From contig JACRPQ010000004.1 in the NCBI GenBank assembly GCA_016223135.1, positions 682,001 to 746,000 on the forward strand: 64,000 bases of DNA, read 5' to 3'. The DNA comes from Chloroflexota bacterium (GTDB taxonomy: Bacteria; Chloroflexota; Anaerolineae; Anaerolineales; Villigracilaceae). Every line of letters begins with the position of its first letter. Position 1 is the first letter of the stretch. The notes under the pieces were generated by a model. The model was not told where the DNA came from and did no database searches. It was given only the letters and a program-made list of their open reading frames with translations. Both the position numbers and the translations under genes were made by a program. This document shows, piece by piece, positions 59,975 to 64,000 of the stretch.

Positions 59975-62791
59975 TCAATCTCCTGATGATGTGGTGCCGC
60001 TGTTCAATCGCAGCGGACGGGTGGTCTTGTGCGCCAGCGGCACAGTGCTTTGCAGAACGCGCACCAATTCTTCCACCTGAATTGGCTTGCTGATGTAATC
60101 GTCGAAGCCGGCTGAGAGAAATCGTTCGCGGTCGCCTTCCAGAGCGTTGGCGGTCACTGCTGCGAGGCGCGGGCGTTTGCCGGGGGGGTATCTCTCAATG
60201 ATAATGTGTGCGGCTTGTTCACCGTCCATTTCGGGCATTTGCGCGTCCATCAGAATTATGTCGTATTCCTGACGTCGCAGCGCATCCAATACTTCCAATC
60301 CATTTGCCGCAATATCGGCGCGGTAGCCCAGTTTCTTCAACAAGCCAATGGCAACCTTTTGATTGATGAGGTTGTCCTCGGCAATCAAAATACGCAAGGG
60401 ATGGCGGTCGCCCATGGTGGCATCGAACACAGCCGGCTTTTGCGGCACGGCGGTTTCTGCGCTCGGACGCGACGCCAGCACTTCACAAACGGCATTATAC
60501 AACTGGGAGGTTTTAATTGGCTTCGAGAGAAAGGCGCTGAAGGAAACGCTTTCTACGCCTTCGGGTTTGCGTCCCAGCGAGGTCAGCATAATCAACGGCG
60601 TTTGAGCCGCAGCCGGATGTTTGCGGATCTCCTGCGCAAGCGTGAGACCGTCCATTTCCGGCATTTGCATATCGAGAATCATCAAATCGAAGCGTTCGTG
60701 TTCGATATGCTGCAGCGCCTCTTTGCCGGAAGCCGCCGTGGAAACTGACATTCCCCAGCTTGAAGCATGCTTTTGCAGAATCAGGCGGTTTGTCGCATTG
60801 TCGTCCACAACCAGCAGGCGGCGTCCCGCCAGGGTCGGCTGGGCTTGGCGCGGAAAGAGAGATGCGGTTCCGCTGGCAAGTTCCGCCTGAATGGTGAAGT
60901 GAAAGGTCGAGCCTTTGCCCTCCTGGCTTTCCACCCAGATTGTGCCGCCCATCAATTCGATCAACCGTTTGCTGATGGCAAGTCCCAGCCCGGTGCCGCC
61001 AAACTTGCGGGTGGTGGATGTATCTGCCTGTGAGAACGCCTCGAACAAATGGTGGAGTTTGTCTTTTGGAATGCCGATGCCGGTATCCCGTACCTGAAAG
61101 TGAAGCGTGTGGAGGGTGCCTTGCACATTCTCAACTGCGACCGAAACCGTCACTTCTCCCTCACTCGTGAACTTGACGGCATTGCTAAGCAAATTTACCA
61201 GCACCTGCCGCAGGCGCGTAATATCGCCCTGAAATTTTACCGGCATGTTTTCCTGCAAAACATAAACCAGTTCGAGCCGTTTCTCGAAGGCTTTGGCAGC
61301 CACCAGGTCCAGCGCCGATTCGATGCAGTACGCTATGTTGAAAGGGACTTTCTCGACGGTCATCTTGCCGGCTTCGATTTTGGAAAAATCCAGAATGTCG
61401 TTGATGACTGCCAGCAGTGTATCCCCGCTGTTGCGAATGGTCTCGACAAAATTCGCCTGTTCATCGTTGAGCGGCGTATCGAGCAGCAGGCTGGTCATGC
61501 CAATGATGGCGTTGAGCGGCGTGCGGATTTCATGGCTCATGTTGGCGAGGAAATCGGCTTTGGCTTTTGCCGCCTCTTCCGCTTCGCGCTTGGCTTTCAG
61601 CAGTTCAGTGATGTCGTGATAGATGGCAATCACGCCGACGATTTCCCCTTCAATGCGCACAGGAACGGCGGAAATCTTTACGTCAATCAACCGTCCGTTC
61701 TTTGAGCGGCGCTGGGCGGTTTGATTGATGAGATTCCCTGCCAGCGCTTGCTGTGAATATTGCTGTGCCTGCTGTTGGGCTTCGGGCGGCACGATCAAAT
61801 CGTCGAGTTTTTGCCCTATGCATTCTTGGAGCGTATATTCGAAAAGAGACAAAAACGCTTCGTTGCAGGACTGAATGGTGTGGTCGTTGGACATGACGAC
61901 AACCGCCGCCGGGCTGGTTTGTACGAGGGTTTCAAAGAATTTTTTCTGGCGGGCAAGGTCTTCCTCTGCACGCCGCGCCGTTATCATGCCAGCCAGCGTG
62001 TGCGCAATGGCTTGCAGGGCTTCTTTTTCGTTGGGGTGGGGATGGTGTCCTTCCGGCACATACAACACCAACACCCCCAACACCTTTTCACGGTGGATGA
62101 TCGGTACGTTGTAATGCCCGTGCGGTTTTATTCCTTCGTAACGGATTTCATGCTGCTCATCCACGCAATCGGTGAAAAGGATTTTTCGGGATTGCGCCGC
62201 CCGTCCACACAAGCAAGTGCCGAACGGCACGCGCGCACACGACTTGAGGAGCGGCGCTGCCATGTTGTGGGAAGCGCGTAACAGCAGGATGTTCGGATTG
62301 TCTTCAGAGGTCAGGAATATGCCGCCTTTTGGATCCGTCGGCAGCCAGGGGATGGTGACGATGCGCTCCAATGCCTGTTCGAGCATTTCCTGCAGGGAAA
62401 GGTTCCCCAGCGAAAGGCGTAAGAGGGCGTTCAAAATCTCTTGAACCTGGGAGGATTCCTGCAGTTCTGTTGTGCGCTGCGTCACCTTTTCTTCGAGCGA
62501 TGCCGCCAACTTGATCATGAGGTCTTGCTGCCTGCCAAGGAAATAGCCTATTGCTCCCAGCACCAGCGGACCCAGCATAAAAACCCATAAAATCGGATCT
62601 TTTCTGAATGCGTAACTCACCGCCCACAGTGAAAAGGGCAATTTTTGAAAGTAAAGTTCTGCCAGGATGGCTAGCACGGGCGGTAATATTCCCAATACCA
62701 CTCCCAGCCAGAAATACAACACCACATGCCCTTTACGTCGGTTGAGTTGGAATACCTTCTCCATCATTTTCTCCATGCTATTTATTGCCAA
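59975..62791 (-). CDS. hybrid sensor histidine kinase (2TM-GAF-PAS-HisKA-HATPase-REC-REC)
   Basis: A 938-residue kinase. Two membrane helices lie within residues 20-90, then a coiled coil, a GAF domain (about 115-275, with [20 protein letters not shown]), a PAS domain (about 285-390), HisKA with [19 protein letters not shown], an ATPase with [12 protein letters not shown] and [19 protein letters not shown], and two receivers ([16 protein letters not shown] and [19 protein letters not shown]). It heads the row kinase-HPt-cofD-cofC-LLM on one strand. Confidence 0.93.
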   Translation of the reverse strand: MAINSMEKMMEKVFQLNRRKGHVVLYFWLGVVLGILPPVLAILAELYFQKLPFSLWAVSYAFRKDPILWVFMLGPLVLGAIGYFLGRQQDLMIKLAASLEEKVTQRTTELQESSQVQEILNALLRLSLGNLSLQEMLEQALERIVTIPWLPTDPKGGIFLTSEDNPNILLLRASHNMAAPLLKSCARVPFGTCLCGRAAQSRKILFTDCVDEQHEIRYEGIKPHGHYNVPIIHREKVLGVLVLYVPEGHHPHPNEKEALQAIAHTLAGMITARRAEEDLARQKKFFETLVQTSPAAVVVMSNDHTIQSCNEAFLSLFEYTLQECIGQKLDDLIVPPEAQQQAQQYSQQALAGNLINQTAQRRSKNGRLIDVKISAVPVRIEGEIVGVIAIYHDITELLKAKREAEEAAKAKADFLANMSHEIRTPLNAIIGMTSLLLDTPLNDEQANFVETIRNSGDTLLAVINDILDFSKIEAGKMTVEKVPFNIAYCIESALDLVAAKAFEKRLELVYVLQENMPVKFQGDITRLRQVLVNLLSNAVKFTSEGEVTVSVAVENVQGTLHTLHFQVRDTGIGIPKDKLHHLFEAFSQADTSTTRKFGGTGLGLAISKRLIELMGGTIWVESQEGKGSTFHFTIQAELASGTASLFPRQAQPTLAGRRLLVVDDNATNRLILQKHASSWGMSVSTAASGKEALQHIEHERFDLMILDMQMPEMDGLTLAQEIRKHPAAAQTPLIMLTSLGRKPEGVESVSFSAFLSKPIKTSQLYNAVCEVLASRPSAETAVPQKPAVFDATMGDRHPLRILIAEDNLINQKVAIGLLKKLGYRADIAANGLEVLDALRRQEYDIILMDAQMPEMDGEQAAHIIIERYPPGKRPRLAAVTANALEGDRERFLSAGFDDYISKPIQVEELVRVLQSTVPLAHKTTRPLRLNSGTTSSGD

Positions 62792-63196
62792 TAAGACCTG
62801 TTTTTTGTAACTGCGGCTCAGCGCGAATCGCCGTGATTAACATTTTTGTACACGGATTTGCACGGATTTTATCCATAAAGTTCGTGTACCAAATCACGGA
62901 GGCTCCCGGAGAGTCGAAATTCTGTCTATCCTGTTTGGAGCAGCAGGCTGTTACAAGAGAGCAATTTTTTCCATTATACGGCGTCCTTTTCTGTTTCATA
63001 GTAATTTTTCGCAAACTGTAACGCCGCTGAAAGGCAGGGACGATATAAGCACATGCTATACTTTGACAAGCCCATAGCGCTTGCCGACTTGTACAATTTC
63101 AGCGGCTGATAAAAGCGCGTATTTGGCGGCATCCTTGCGTTGCCCGCCGTGACAGGGTCTATACCAGTGAATACTGAATTTGAGGAGGTAGGTCTC
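62792..63196. other. divergent intergenic region with nested palindrome
   Basis: The 405 bases separate the divergent hybrid kinase and CpaE-like genes. They hold the nested palindrome at 62805-62956. From 62960 to 63180 I see no gene on the plus strand and no strong promoter. Confidence 0.65.
62805..62956. repeat. three-layer nested palindrome
   Basis: Outer TTGTAACTGCGGCTC and GAGCAGCAGGCTGTTACAA; middle CGCCGTGATT and AATCACGGAG; inner TGTACACGGAT and an ATCCATAAAGTTCGTGTACC partner. The same three modules appear in another order inside the nest at 7456-7817. Confidence 0.7.
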
Positions 63197-64000
63197 ATGG
63201 GTATTGATATTCTCGTTGTAGATGATGACCCCCTGAGCCGGAAGATTACGACCGGAGTTTTGCAATCCGCCGGTTTCACCCCCATCACTGCTGAGAGCGG
63301 CGAAGAGGCGCTGGCGCTCGTGAAGACGACCGTGCCTGCGCTTGCCGTGCTCGATGTGTTGATGCCCGACATGGATGGCTTCGAACTTTGCCGCCGCCTG
63401 CGCCGCTTGCCTGAAACTGCCCAAATTCCCATCGTTATTTTGACCGGACTGAAAGAACTCGATGACCGTTTGCAGGCATACGATGCTGGCGCAGACGATT
63501 TCATCCCCAAACCCCTCGAACCTGCCGAGTTTGTAGCGCGCGTGAAAGCGCTGCTGCGGCGTTCTTCCGTGATCGTTGAACCGGTTGCGGTTACGCCAAA
63601 ATCCGATAATCGCACTATTGCTGTCTTTTCCTTGCGCGGCGGAAGCGGCGTTTCCACCCTGGCGGTGAATTTGGCGGTGGGACTTACCCAAATCTGGGAA
63701 TACAAAACCGCGTTGGTGGACCTGGCATTGACCAACGGACAAGCCGCTTTGATGCTGGATGTCCCCCTGCGAAACAGCTGGGCTGACCTTGCTCCCATCC
63801 CTCCCGACGAAATGGAGCCGGACCTGTTTCGTCGCGTGCTTCTCCGTCATCCGTCCGGGCTGGACGTGCTGGCAACTCCCCGCGAACCGGAGCTCACGGA
63901 GGCTCTTGTCAAAGACCAGGTGGAACATGTGCTGTCAGTGCTGAAATCGCAATATGAATATGTGGTCATTGACCTGCCGCACGATTTTCGCGATACCACG
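63197..64000 (+). CDS. response regulator fused to a CpaE/ParA-like ATPase (3'-truncated by window)
   Basis: The first 268 codons of a gene running off the window. Residues 1-120 are a receiver domain (ILVVDDDPLSRKITTGVL; phosphoaspartate in LAVLDVLMPDMDGFEL; lysine in FIPKPLEP). From about 135 it continues as a CpaE/MinD-like ATPase with the deviant Walker A VFSLRGGSGVSTLAVNLAVG and VVIDLPHDFRDTT at the edge. GAGGAGGT sits seven bases before the ATG. Such proteins localise pili (Tad/Flp) or other polar machines. Confidence 0.9.
   Translation, partial: MGIDILVVDDDPLSRKITTGVLQSAGFTPITAESGEEALALVKTTVPALAVLDVLMPDMDGFELCRRLRRLPETAQIPIVILTGLKELDDRLQAYDAGADDFIPKPLEPAEFVARVKALLRRSSVIVEPVAVTPKSDNRTIAVFSLRGGSGVSTLAVNLAVGLTQIWEYKTALVDLALTNGQAALMLDVPLRNSWADLAPIPPDEMEPDLFRRVLLRHPSGLDVLATPREPELTEALVKDQVEHVLSVLKSQYEYVVIDLPHDFRDTT

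Noticed and set aside
63056-63928. 290- and 274-codon minus-strand frames at the right edge
   Set aside because: The plus strand carries a receiver and CpaE-like protein with intact motifs and a good ribosome-binding site; the minus frames have none.

Overview
The window reads as one dense, syntenically ordinary bacterial chromosome segment of moderately high GC. It most probably comes from a Chloroflexota bacterium of the class Anaerolineae. That placement is inferred from the combination of genes rather than from a marker gene: a ferredoxin-dependent 2-oxoacid oxidoreductase, a menaquinone operon, coenzyme F420 genes, an AglEFG-type sugar importer with amylosucrase and trehalose synthase, split TIGR03960/TIGR03936 proteins, and many short palindromic repeats. 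There is no rRNA, phage, plasmid, CRISPR array or intact insertion sequence.

Layout. 1-5.3 kb: ornithine aminotransferase, alanine dehydrogenase, a CoA-transferase and pyruvate kinase (+ strand). 5.3-14.9 kb: a minus-strand sugar cluster running from a LacI regulator through a lipoprotein, two permeases and a small membrane protein to trehalose synthase and amylosucrase. It has a clear promoter and operator but no ATPase gene. 15-17 kb: EamA transporter, a YgjV-like protein and ArfB. 17-20.8 kb: a GntR regulator followed by 2-oxoacid:ferredoxin oxidoreductase alpha and beta. 20.9-29.2 kb: secDF, a P-loop protein, a SpoIIE-type phosphatase, a CruF-like membrane protein, an aldo/keto reductase and DinG. 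29-36 kb: a membrane protein, plsX, a convergent tRNA-Leu/tRNA-Arg pair, PrsW and the TIGR03960/ClbS-like/TIGR03936 operon. 36-45 kb: a lipoprotein, a DJ-1/PfpI protein, YjbQ, an AAA ATPase, tsaD, prmC, speB, a PIN toxin-antitoxin pair and prfA. 44.6-48.8 kb: uvrC, a response regulator, a 49-residue membrane protein, a Yip1 protein and pncC. 49-56 kb: menF-menD-menB-menE-DAHP synthase-menH. 56-60 kb: a TetR regulator, then an apparent operon of hybrid histidine kinase, HPt, cofD, cofC and an F420-dependent (LLM) oxidoreductase. At the right edge a response-regulator/CpaE-like ATPase gene on the + strand runs off the window.

The genes together suggest a heterotroph that imports alpha-glucosides, converts them by amylosucrase and trehalose synthase, feeds pyruvate kinase and a ferredoxin-linked oxoacid oxidoreductase, and has menaquinone-based electron transport and F420 redox chemistry.

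The most unusual layer is not a gene system but a population of small palindromic mobile-looking repeats. Two 153-bp copies have terminal inverted repeats and a 10-bp target duplication. A 115-bp family and a family ending in TAACTCACCTTACGCAG recur in the gaps, and several elements nest inside each other like Russian dolls. Related sequences sit in frame inside at least five protein genes (amylosucrase, CofD, the TIGR03936 protein, the TIGR03960 radical SAM protein, PrmC), and repeats supply the stop codon and last residues of several more (TetR, TIGR03936, MenD, the 49-residue protein).
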